44,795 nucleotides of DNA, taken from NCBI GenBank assembly GCA_022791075.1, contig JAAVYL010000020.1, forward strand, positions 1 through 44,795. Direction: 5' to 3'. The position numbers and the translations under genes are program-made. This document shows, piece by piece, positions 25,556 through 32,790 of this stretch (position 1 is its first letter; every line of letters starts with the position of its first letter). Source of the DNA: Lawsonibacter sp. (GTDB lineage Bacteria > Bacillota > Clostridia > Oscillospirales > Oscillospiraceae). A model generated the notes under the pieces. It ran no database searches, was not told where the DNA came from, and worked only from the letters and a program-made list of their open reading frames with translations.

Positions 25556-26123
25556 GGAGCACGCGGAACAGACCTGCCCGGTCCAACGGCCCCGAACCAG
25601 CCGCGGACAGCAGCGCCGCCGCCAGCGGTCTGTATTCCAGTATATCACCATTCTCTTTGCTGCGGCCCTTGTCCTGCTGCTGTACACCTTTATGATGGAG
25701 CGCCGGCAATTTGAACAGAAGCAGCAGGAAGACCAGGCCAACATCAGCGACCTCAAGCAGGAGTCCGTCTCTGCTGTCCAACGCCTGAAGGCGCTGATTG
25801 CAGAAAACGAACAGCTGAAGGAACAGCTGGCCGGTCAGGAGCAGCAGCTGAAGGACCTGCAGGACCGGCTCAGCCAGCTTGAGATTGATTACAACACTGC
25901 GGAACAAGCTAACATCTTTCAGGGCCACACCACAGAGGCGATGGACTGGTTCTGGCAGATCAATGAGGCCTACGTCCGAGGAAAAAACAGCCTTTGCCGC
26001 AGCTTGATCAATGAAATGGGAGAGGAACTGGCCGGTTACCTCCCCGATTACAGTATCACCGACAACAGCCGCCCCTCCCCTGCCAGCCGGTATCAGGAGA
26101 TCTACGACAAGGTCATGAAATAA
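25548..26123 (+). CDS. Single-pass membrane protein with coiled coil
   Basis: This 191 aa protein overlaps the end of parB by eight bases, with GGGGGTGG before its ATG. A basic cytoplasmic N terminus (RPRTSRGQQRRRQR) is followed by one membrane span (YITILFAAALVLLLYTFM), a coiled coil of about 65 residues (EENEQLKEQLAGQEQQLKDLQ-type heptads) and a small outer domain. The outline resembles FtsL/DivIC-type proteins, but no specific family is recognised. Coupling to parB and the parS right after it suggest a role near the segregating origin, which is inference. Confidence 0.82.
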   Translation: MPEEHAEQTCPVQRPRTSRGQQRRRQRSVFQYITILFAAALVLLLYTFMMERRQFEQKQQEDQANISDLKQESVSAVQRLKALIAENEQLKEQLAGQEQQLKDLQDRLSQLEIDYNTAEQANIFQGHTTEAMDWFWQINEAYVRGKNSLCRSLINEMGEELAGYLPDYSITDNSRPSPASRYQEIYDKVMK

Positions 26124-26128
26124 TCGAA

Positions 26129-26144
26129 TGTTTCACGTGAAACA
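26129..26144 (+). promoter_or_regulatory. Perfect parS site
   Basis: TGTTTCACGTGAAACA matches the Firmicute parS consensus exactly and is a perfect palindrome that extends by two more bases each side (AATG...CATT). It sits in the gap between the par unit and serS. The rest of that gap (to 26258) holds a small AAGCG-AATC-CGCTT stem and no clear promoter. Confidence 0.95.
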
Positions 26145-26258
26145 TTCAGATCCGGCCAGCGGCGGTCCGCGCCCCGTCTCCCCCCTCTAAAGCGAATCCG
26201 CTTTGGGTTGGGACCCGCCTGTACCGGCACAAAATACACCAAACAAGGAGAAATCAAC

Positions 26259-27560
26259 ATGCTCGACATTCGTTTCATCCGGGAAAACCCGGAGGCCGTC
26301 AAAGAGAATATCAAAAAGAAGTTTCAGGAGGAAAAGCTCCCCCTGGTGGACCAGGTGCTGGCCCTGGACGCTGAAAACCGGGCTGCTATGTCAGAGGCCA
26401 ATGAACTGCGGGCCAGCCGGAACTCCCTGTCAAAAAAGGTTGGGATGTTCATGGGGCAGGCCAAAAAAGACCCCTCCAAGCTGGCCGAGGCGGAGGAGGC
26501 CAAGGCCCAGGTCAAGGCGAATGCCGACCGTCTGGCCGTACTGGAGCAGAAGGAGACTGAGCTGGCCGAGCAAATCCGCAGGATTATGCTGGTGATCCCC
26601 AACATAATTGATCCCTCCGTCCCTATCGGCCCTGACGACTCCGCCAATGTAGAGGTGGAACGCTTTGGCGAGCCGGTTACCCCTGATTTTGAGATCCCCT
26701 ACCACACAGAGATCATGGAGCGGTTCAACGGTGTCGATATGGACGCCGCCGGCCGGGTATCCGGCAATGGCTTCTACTATCTCATGGGCGACATAGCCCG
26801 CCTCCATGAAGCAGTCCTGACCTACGCCCGGGATTTTATGATCAATAAAGGCTTTACCTTCTGCATTCCCCCCTTCATGATTCACGGCAACGTGGTGGAA
26901 GGCGTCATGAGCCAGACCGACATGGAAGCTATGATGTACAAGATCGAGGGGGAGGACCTGTATCTCATTGGCACCAGTGAGCACTCCATGATCGGCAAAT
27001 TTATTGACCAGATCATCCCCGAGGCCAGCCTGCCCCAGACACTCACCTCCTACTCCCCCTGCTTCCGCAAGGAAAAGGGCGCTCACGGCATTGAAGAGCG
27101 GGGCGTTTACCGCATTCACCAGTTTGAAAAGCAGGAAATGATTGTGGTCTGTACGCCCGAGGACTCCATGGACTGGTATGAAAAGATGTGGCGGTACTCC
27201 GTCGAGCTGTTCCGCTCCCTGGACATCCCCGTGCGGCAGCTGGAGTGCTGCTCCGGCGATTTGGCCGATTTAAAGGTGAAGTCCTGCGATATTGAGGCCT
27301 GGTCCCCCCGGTAGCAAAAATACTTTGAGGTCTGCTCCTGCTCCAATCTGGGCGACGCCCAGGCCCGCCGGCTGAAAATGCGGGTCAAGGGCGAAAAGGG
27401 GACCTATCTCCCCCACACCCTGAACAACACTGTCGTGGCCCCTCCTCGAATGCTCATCGCCCTGCTGGAAAATAACCTCCAGGCTGACGGCAGTGTAAAA
27501 ATTCCGGAAGTCCTCCGCCCCTATATGGGCGGACTGGCTCTCATGACCCCTAAAAAATAA
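26259..27560 (+). pseudogene. serS: Serine--tRNA ligase with in-frame TAG codon
   Basis: SerRS charges tRNA-Ser. The N-terminal tRNA-binding coiled coil (residues 1-110), the class II catalytic core with motif 2 (CFRKEKGAHGIEERGVYRIHQFEKQE) and motif 3 ([13 protein letters not shown]) are all present in one frame. Codon 352 (27312-27314) is TAG, between SPR and QKYFEV, where relatives have Gln or a similar residue. The frame then continues for 81 codons to TAA. Truncation would remove motif 3 and its ATP-binding arginine. hfq and the MinD-like gene end in TAG, so it is a stop here. The ATG at 26259 has AAGGAG upstream. This could be a CAG-to-TAG mutation, a sequencing error, or readthrough. 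Confidence 0.9.
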
Positions 27561-27593
27561 GGGTATCAAATTACCAAGAAAAGGCGGTGCAAC

Positions 27594-28343
27594 ATGGGTA
27601 TTTTTTCTTTCCTCACTCACGATGACGACGAAGACGAAGAGAACGACAGCATTGAAATCGAAGCTTCTGCAGACATAGAACGCGATTCGGACCATGCCCT
27701 TACGGGAGAGCTGTTTGAAGGAATGCGGCTGGACGTCATGGATAAGGACGGCAGCCCTCTCCTCTCCGGACGGATCACCTCCTTCGACCCCGATACGCTG
27801 TCACTGGGGCGGCTCCCCGGCGAACTCTCCTTTAAAATCTCCCCGCTGGGCACCACAGTAAGCCTGAGCGGCTACGACAAAAAACTGATTCCTATCTGTC
27901 TCAGCGCCACAGTTTCCGAGTCCACCCGGACAACCTTTGTCCTGAAAAATCCAAAGGTAGAGAGCCACTCCGAGAACCGGGACAACTTCCGTCTTCCCTA
28001 CAGCGCGCCAGTCTCGCTTTACCGCAAGGAGGACACCCACTTCAAATCCCCCGAGGACTGCCTGCTGGTCAATATCAGCACCGGCGGCTGCTGCGTCCAA
28101 TCCGAATATATCCACATGGAGGACGAGGTGCTGCGCATTCGGGTCAAGCTGGACGAATACGCACCCTTAAACTTCCTGGGGCAGATTATCCGATGCGTGG
28201 AGCACACCCCCGGCGTATTCTGGTATGGCATTCTCTTCGCCCAGCTGACAGAGCAAGAGATCTCCGCTCTAAACAAAACCCTGTATAACCTGCAGATGGG
28301 CATCAAAGAAACCCGTATCCGGAAAGAGGACGGCTACTGGTAA
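27594..28343 (+). CDS. PilZ domain protein, c-di-GMP receptor type
   Basis: This 249 aa protein has an acidic N terminus (DDDEDEEND), then a YcgR-like beta domain (about 35-115), then a PilZ domain from about residue 125. The c-di-GMP signature is complete: RDNFR (RxxxR) followed by NISTGG (N/DxSxxG). YcgR-type proteins slow flagella or control surface behaviour when c-di-GMP is bound; the target here is unknown, and no motility gene lies in the window. AAGGCGG lies before the ATG, 33 bases after serS. Confidence 0.88.
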   Translation: MGIFSFLTHDDDEDEENDSIEIEASADIERDSDHALTGELFEGMRLDVMDKDGSPLLSGRITSFDPDTLSLGRLPGELSFKISPLGTTVSLSGYDKKLIPICLSATVSESTRTTFVLKNPKVESHSENRDNFRLPYSAPVSLYRKEDTHFKSPEDCLLVNISTGGCCVQSEYIHMEDEVLRIRVKLDEYAPLNFLGQIIRCVEHTPGVFWYGILFAQLTEQEISALNKTLYNLQMGIKETRIRKEDGYW

Positions 28344-28365
28344 AACAACAAATCGGAGGATTCAA

Positions 28366-28761
28366 ATGAAAAAATTCGTGGCTGAATTCAAGCAATTCAT
28401 CGCCCGGGGCAATGTGATGGATATGGCTGTTGGCGTCATTATCGGCGGGGCTTTCAGCGCCATCACCACCTCCCTGATTAACGACATCATCATGCCCATC
28501 CTGGGCATCTTCACCAGCAGCGTCTCCTTTGCCCAGCTGTCCATTACCATCAACGGGGCGGTTATTGGCTACGGTAACTTTATTCAGGCGGTACTCAACT
28601 TCCTGATTATGGCTCTGGTGGTATTCTGCATGATCAAAGCCATCAACAGCTTCCACAAAAAGAAGGAGACGCCTCCTGCACAAGCTCCCGCACCCCCCAA
28701 GCCCTCCGCCGAGGAACGGCTATTGGCTGAAATCCGCGACCTGCTGAAGGAGAGGTCCTGA
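28366..28761 (+). CDS. mscL: Large-conductance mechanosensitive channel MscL
   Basis: MscL opens under membrane tension and releases solutes on osmotic downshock. The 131 aa protein shows FKQFIARGNVMDMAVGVIIGGAFSAI (N-terminal helix and first span with the narrow-gate region), IIMPILG, the second span FLIMALVVFCMIKAIN, and the charged C-terminal bundle EERLLAEIRDLLKER. Ala/Pro-rich residues form the link to the bundle. CGGAGG precedes the start. Confidence 0.97.
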   Translation: MKKFVAEFKQFIARGNVMDMAVGVIIGGAFSAITTSLINDIIMPILGIFTSSVSFAQLSITINGAVIGYGNFIQAVLNFLIMALVVFCMIKAINSFHKKKETPPAQAPAPPKPSAEERLLAEIRDLLKERS

Positions 28762-29099
28762 TGGCTGACAACAAGCACACCCAGGAGCAGGAGGACTTGG
28801 GCTACATCCCCGCCTCCCCGGTCAAACGGACTCTGGCCTGGATTGGTCTGGCCTATGCGCTCATTCTCCTGGCGCTGACCACCTGGTTTTACTTTACTGG
28901 CACTGGCCTGGGTAACCTCGGTCCGCTGCTCACTGTTCCAGGACTGATTGGACTGGGCGCGGTCTCCCTGGTTTCCTGGCGGACTGCGGGCCGTCCGGGA
29001 AAAAAGACCGCTATTGCTCTGGCCGCTGGCTGCTGGCTGCTGGCCCTGGCTACCCTGCCCATCGGTATTGCCGGACTGATGTCTAATTTCGGGGGATGA
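28761..29099 (+). CDS. Hypothetical membrane protein
   Basis: The start overlaps the mscL stop by one base (TGATG) with GGAGAGG ahead. The 112 aa product has a hydrophilic N terminus and three hydrophobic spans (WIGLAYALILLALTTWFYF, LLTVPGLIGLGAVSLVSW, AIALAAGCWLLALATLPIGIAGL) with a basic loop AGRPGKK. No family recognised. It is translationally coupled to mscL and lies 3 bases before rsmG. Confidence 0.8.
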   Translation: MADNKHTQEQEDLGYIPASPVKRTLAWIGLAYALILLALTTWFYFTGTGLGNLGPLLTVPGLIGLGAVSLVSWRTAGRPGKKTAIALAAGCWLLALATLPIGIAGLMSNFGG

Positions 29100-29102
29100 A
29101 GC

Positions 29103-29882
29103 ATGGAAACAAATGATATTCTAGCCATCTCCCACCAAAGCCCCGAGGAGCACGATGAGTTCTCAAACATCCAAGGGATTCTTCGCCAGGGCTTTACGGC
29201 GCAGGGCCTGCTGGATAAGGCTGACCCTGCTGCGCTCCAAAGCCTGGACCGCTTCTGCCAAATGCTTCTGCGGCAGAACCAGGTAATGAACCTCACCGCC
29301 ATCCGGGAGCCGGAGGGCGTGGCCCGGCTGCACATGCTGGACTGCGCCGCCCTGCTGAAATTCTGTGATTTCCAGGGCAAAACTCTCATTGACGTGGGCA
29401 CCGGGGCAGGTTTTCCGGGGATGGTTTTAAAAATGCTTGTCCCCTCTCTGAAGGTCACCCTGCTGGACAGTCTGAAAAAACGGCTGGACTGGCTGCAGGA
29501 GGTCTGTGGTTCTCTCAGCCTGCAGAGCATCCAAACCCTCCATGCCCGGGCGGAGGAGCAGTCCCTGGCAGAGGACTTCCGCGACAGCTTCGACTTCGCG
29601 TCGGCGCGAGCTGTAGCTGATCTGCGGGTTTTATGTGAGCTGTGTCTCCCCTATGTCAAAATTGGTGGGAGCTTCCTGGCCATGAAGTCCACCGGCAGCG
29701 ACCAGGAGCTGGCCGCTGCTGCCCACGCCATCCGCTTTTTGGGGGGCAAGCTGGCCGATATTCACGACTACACCATCCCAGGCACGGAAATTACACACCG
29801 GCTGATTATCATTCAGAAGACAGCTCCCACCCCCCGAAGCTATCCCCGGCGATGGGCAAAAATTCAAAAGGAGCCCCTTTGA
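29103..29882 (+). CDS. rsmG: 16S rRNA (guanine-N7) methyltransferase RsmG
   Basis: RsmG (GidB) methylates G527 of 16S rRNA with SAM. The SAM site LIDVGTGAGFPGMVLKML is at about residues 98-115, followed by LLDSLKKRLDWLQEV, a RAEE-containing loop and SARAVADLRVLCELCLPYVKIGGSFLAMKS. The basic tail PRRWAKIQKEPL is typical. It is 259 aa, about 20 longer than B. subtilis RsmG, with extra N-terminal residues. In many Firmicutes it lies directly before noc; here noc is 6 kb away. Confidence 0.95.
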   Translation: METNDILAISHQSPEEHDEFSNIQGILRQGFTAQGLLDKADPAALQSLDRFCQMLLRQNQVMNLTAIREPEGVARLHMLDCAALLKFCDFQGKTLIDVGTGAGFPGMVLKMLVPSLKVTLLDSLKKRLDWLQEVCGSLSLQSIQTLHARAEEQSLAEDFRDSFDFASARAVADLRVLCELCLPYVKIGGSFLAMKSTGSDQELAAAAHAIRFLGGKLADIHDYTIPGTEITHRLIIIQKTAPTPRSYPRRWAKIQKEPL

Positions 29883-29944
29883 CGGTTTTTTCCATAGAAT
29901 TCCGGCTAATTGTAAATTTTTTCTAAAAAAACCGCAGAAAATGG

Positions 29945-29972
29945 TTGACGGACCGCAAATTTGTGATAAACT
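29945..29972 (+). promoter_or_regulatory. Promoter of the MinD-like/MgsA-like pair
   Basis: TTGACG, 16-base spacer, TAAACT, ahead of AGGAGG and the ATG at 30000. The gap before it is AT-rich, with CGGTTTTTT and AAAAAACCG as an inverted pair. Confidence 0.65.
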
Positions 29973-29999
29973 AACTGTTAAGATTAGGAGGTCTCTTCC

Positions 30000-30734
30000 A
30001 TGGGGACAGTAATTTCGATTACTTCCGGAAAGGGCGGTACTGGGAAAACCTCCATTACCGGCGGCGTGGCCGGTTCCCTGGCCCTCATAGGCAAGCAGGT
30101 GCTGTGTATCGACATGGACATCGGCCTGCGCAATCTGGACATCTCTCTGGGCCTGAATGACAGAGCCCTGATGGACTTTTCCGATGTAGCGCTGGCGCGG
30201 TGCCCTTTGGCCCGGGCTGTGGTGGAACACCCTACACTGAAGGGCCTGTCTCTGCTTACTGCGCCCATGACGATGCCGCCCAGTCTCACCCCTGACAAGG
30301 TCCGTGACCTGCTTGACGCCACACGCACCATGTATGACTATATCCTTATCGACTCCCCCGCCGGACTGGGCGCCGGCTTCCGGCTGGCCAACTGCGGAGC
30401 TGACCGGGTTTTGGTCGTCGCCACCAACGACACCTCCTCCCTTCGGGACGCCCAGCGGACTGTGGCCCAGCTGGACCACATTAAACAGGTTCATTTGGTA
30501 ATGAACCGAATTCAAACCAAGCTGCTGCGCAGGCTCCGCACCACCATTGATGACGCCATGGACTCCGCCGGGCTGCCTCTGATCGGGGTAGTGCCGGAGG
30601 ACCCGCAGGTAATTCTCTGCGCCAACCTGGGACTGCCTCTCACCACCCGGGGGCAAAAGGGCGCTGCCCTGGCCTGCTGGAACATCGCCCAGCGGCTTGA
30701 GGGAAATAGGGTGCCGATCATGCGCATCCGATAG
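30000..30734 (+). CDS. MinD-like P-loop ATPase without membrane-targeting tail
   Basis: This 244 aa ATPase follows MinD closely: deviant Walker A SGKGGTGKTS, IDMDIGLRNLDISLGL, DYILIDSPAG and the late IAQRLEGNRVP. MinD positions MinC by cycling on the membrane. B. subtilis MinD continues about 20 residues after the matching GESVP region into an amphipathic membrane helix; this protein stops at MRIR. No minC or minE is in the window. So it may not act as a standard MinD. It has its own promoter and AGGAGG, and an MgsA-like gene 32 bases later. It ends in TAG. Confidence 0.88.
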   Translation: MGTVISITSGKGGTGKTSITGGVAGSLALIGKQVLCIDMDIGLRNLDISLGLNDRALMDFSDVALARCPLARAVVEHPTLKGLSLLTAPMTMPPSLTPDKVRDLLDATRTMYDYILIDSPAGLGAGFRLANCGADRVLVVATNDTSSLRDAQRTVAQLDHIKQVHLVMNRIQTKLLRRLRTTIDDAMDSAGLPLIGVVPEDPQVILCANLGLPLTTRGQKGAALACWNIAQRLEGNRVPIMRIR

Positions 30735-30766
30735 TCCCAAACAAAATACAAGGAGGTTTTGATGCC

Positions 30767-31183
30767 ATGAACATTGCAATTATGAGCCATACCAAAAAGC
30801 AAGAGCTGATGGTACAATTCTGCACCGCCTACTGCGGGGTCCTGTCCAACCATTCTGTCTGCGGCACCAACGCCACCGGACGTATGGTTGCCGAGGCCAC
30901 GGGACTGCCTGTCCAGCTCTTCCTCTCCCATGAGCATGGGGGAATTGAACAAATCGGTCAGCGCATTATCTACAATGAGATTGATATGGTGCTCTTCTTC
31001 AACTCCCCCCAGGATGACGAGATGGACAAGGATGTGCTGTATATCACCCGCCTGTGTGACCAGCATTCCGTCCCCGTTGCCACCAATGTGGCCACCGCGG
31101 AGCTGCTCATTCACGGTCTGGCCCGGGGTGATCTGGACTGGCGCGAGGGTATGAACCCAAATCGGGTACCCTTCGCCCTGTAA
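30767..31183 (+). CDS. Methylglyoxal synthase-like protein, catalytic residues altered
   Basis: This 138 aa protein has the MgsA fold signature: a start like IAIMSH, GRMVAEATGLPV, IDMVLFF and the highly conserved PVATNVATAELLI. Methylglyoxal synthase turns dihydroxyacetone phosphate into methylglyoxal. By eye alignment to the E. coli enzyme, His19 is kept (SH) and Asp101 is kept (DKDV), but Asp20 is Thr, catalytic Asp71 in GGDQQ is Ile (GGIEQ) and Asp91 is Ser. Activity as MgsA is therefore doubtful. A phosphate-ligand binding role, as in MGS-like regulatory domains, is possible. AAGGAGG precedes the ATG; it is paired with the MinD-like gene and followed by a terminator. Confidence 0.85.
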   Translation: MNIAIMSHTKKQELMVQFCTAYCGVLSNHSVCGTNATGRMVAEATGLPVQLFLSHEHGGIEQIGQRIIYNEIDMVLFFNSPQDDEMDKDVLYITRLCDQHSVPVATNVATAELLIHGLARGDLDWREGMNPNRVPFAL

Positions 31184-31207
31184 GAAACAGCGCCACGAAG
31201 AAGGTAT

Positions 31208-31248
31208 GCGCTCCCGTCCTAATCTCGTGGATGGGAGCGTCTGCTTTT
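31208..31248 (+). terminator. Terminator after the MgsA-like gene
   Basis: GCGCTCCCGTCC, nine-base loop, GGATGGGAGCGT forms 12 pairs with two G-U pairs, then CTGCTTTT. An upstream CCACGA could pair with TCGTGG in the loop region, which would compete with the stem; no T-box motif is present before hisS. Confidence 0.75.
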
Positions 31249-31288
31249 ATAAACTGTGTGTAATTGAATAAGAAAGGAACTATGACTT

Positions 31289-32653
31289 ATGGCTAAGGTA
31301 CAACCCAGGACCCTCTCCGGCTTTATGGAGCTTCTCCCCGCCCGGCAGATTCAGTTTGACCGCATGGCCGCTATTATCCGGGAGTCCTTCTCCCTGTATG
31401 CCTACACCCCTCTGGACACTCCCCTCATCGAGGCCAGCGAGATCCTCCTGGCCAAGGGCGGCGGCGAGACAGAGAAGCAGATCTACCGCTTTACTAAAGG
31501 GGACTCTGACCTGTCCCTGCGCTTTGACCTCACCGTCCCCCTGGCCAAGTATGTGGCCCTGAACTACGCCAAGCTGGCCTTCCCCTTCCGCCGTTTCCAG
31601 ATTGGCAAGGTCTATCGGGGGGAGCGGGCCCAGCGGGGCCGCTTCCGTGAGTTTTACCAGGCCGACATAGACGTCATTGGTGACGGCCAGCTGGACATCT
31701 CCAACGACGCGGAGATCCCCGCCATCATCTACCGCACCTTTACCTCCCTGGGCCTGAAGCGGTTCCAGATACGGGTCAACAACCGGAAGGTCCTCAATGG
31801 CTTTTACGCTATGCTGGGCCTCACCCAGCAGTCCGGGGCCATCATGCGTACTGTGGACAAGCTGGAGAAAATTGGGGAAAAGTCCGTCCGCGACCTGCTC
31901 ACCGCCCCTGACATCGGACTGAATGACACCCAGGCAGCGGAAATTCTCCAATTTATCGACATCAAAGGAACCAACGCCCAGGTCCTCTCCGCTCTGGAGG
32001 GATACCGGGGCCGCCACCCCATGTTTGATGAGGGCCTGGACGAGCTGTCCGCCGTGGCCAAAAATCTGGCCGCCTTTGGCGTCCCTGAGACCCACTTCGT
32101 CGTAGACCTGACCATCGCCCGGGGCCTGGACTACTACACCGGAACCGTCTATGAGACCACAATGCTGGACCACCCGGAGATTGGTTCCATTTGCTCTGGT
32201 GGCCGTTATGATAACTTAGCGGAATATTATACAGATAAACAACTCCCAGGCGTTGGAATTTCCATCGGCCTGACCCGTCTGTTCTTTGTTCTGGAGGACC
32301 AGGGCTATCTGAACAACAAGCTGAACACCGCCCCCGCCGACGTGCTCATCCTCCCCATGACTGAGGACATGGGTCCCGCCATTTCCCTGTCCACCCAGCT
32401 GCGCGCCGCCGAAGTTCGTACCCAAATTTATGGTGAACAGAAAAAATTCAAGCAGAAGATGAACTACGCCGACAAGCTGGGGGTGCCCTATGTCATTTTC
32501 CTGGGAGACGACGAGATCAAGCAGGACAAGGTGTCCTTGAAGGATATGCGCTCTGGGGAGCAGGTCCTCCTCCCCACCGCCGAGGCCGTGGACAAGATCG
32601 TGGCCGCCATTTCCGCAAACGACGCCGAAGCCCCCATTTTGGACAAGGAATAA
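31289..32653 (+). CDS. hisS: Histidine--tRNA ligase
   Basis: HisRS charges tRNA-His. The 454 aa class II enzyme shows LSGFMELLPARQIQFDRM, motif 1 region SYTPLDTPLIEA-like, motif 2 with FRRFQIGKVYRGERAQRGRFREFYQADIDVIG, the histidine-binding TIARGLDYYTGTVYE and motif 3 GGRYDNLAEYY...GVGISIGLTRL, then an anticodon-binding domain (ADVLILPMTED). It is of the more divergent HisRS type seen in some Clostridia. AGAAAGGA precedes the ATG at 31289; an ATG at 31282 is out of frame. It is followed by aspS, the usual hisS-aspS order, with an XRE remnant between. Confidence 0.95.
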   Translation: MAKVQPRTLSGFMELLPARQIQFDRMAAIIRESFSLYAYTPLDTPLIEASEILLAKGGGETEKQIYRFTKGDSDLSLRFDLTVPLAKYVALNYAKLAFPFRRFQIGKVYRGERAQRGRFREFYQADIDVIGDGQLDISNDAEIPAIIYRTFTSLGLKRFQIRVNNRKVLNGFYAMLGLTQQSGAIMRTVDKLEKIGEKSVRDLLTAPDIGLNDTQAAEILQFIDIKGTNAQVLSALEGYRGRHPMFDEGLDELSAVAKNLAAFGVPETHFVVDLTIARGLDYYTGTVYETTMLDHPEIGSICSGGRYDNLAEYYTDKQLPGVGISIGLTRLFFVLEDQGYLNNKLNTAPADVLILPMTEDMGPAISLSTQLRAAEVRTQIYGEQKKFKQKMNYADKLGVPYVIFLGDDEIKQDKVSLKDMRSGEQVLLPTAEAVDKIVAAISANDAEAPILDKE

Positions 32654-32767
32654 ATGATTATGATTTCAGAGCGTCTCCACCAGCTTCGTACAGAATCCGG
32701 CATGACACAACAGCGAGACCTTGCCGTGACGGTAGTTTTAAATACAAATAGAAAAATATATATTTGA
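32654..32767 (+). pseudogene. Remnant of an XRE-type helix-turn-helix gene
   Basis: Immediately after the hisS stop a 37-codon frame starts MIMISERLHQLRTESGMTQQ and continues RDLA before running into unrelated AT-rich sequence and a stop. The first part looks like the N terminus of an XRE regulator (ISERL..LR...GMTQ..LA). Only the first helices remain, so it is probably a deleted regulator gene. The AT-rich 3' part leads into the aspS ribosome site. Confidence 0.5.
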
Positions 32768-32790
32768 TAATACAAACAGGAGTTGATAAT

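Noticed and set aside
31184-31288. Possible T-box leader for hisS
   Set aside because: A good terminator is present, but no T-box consensus or specifier loop was found.
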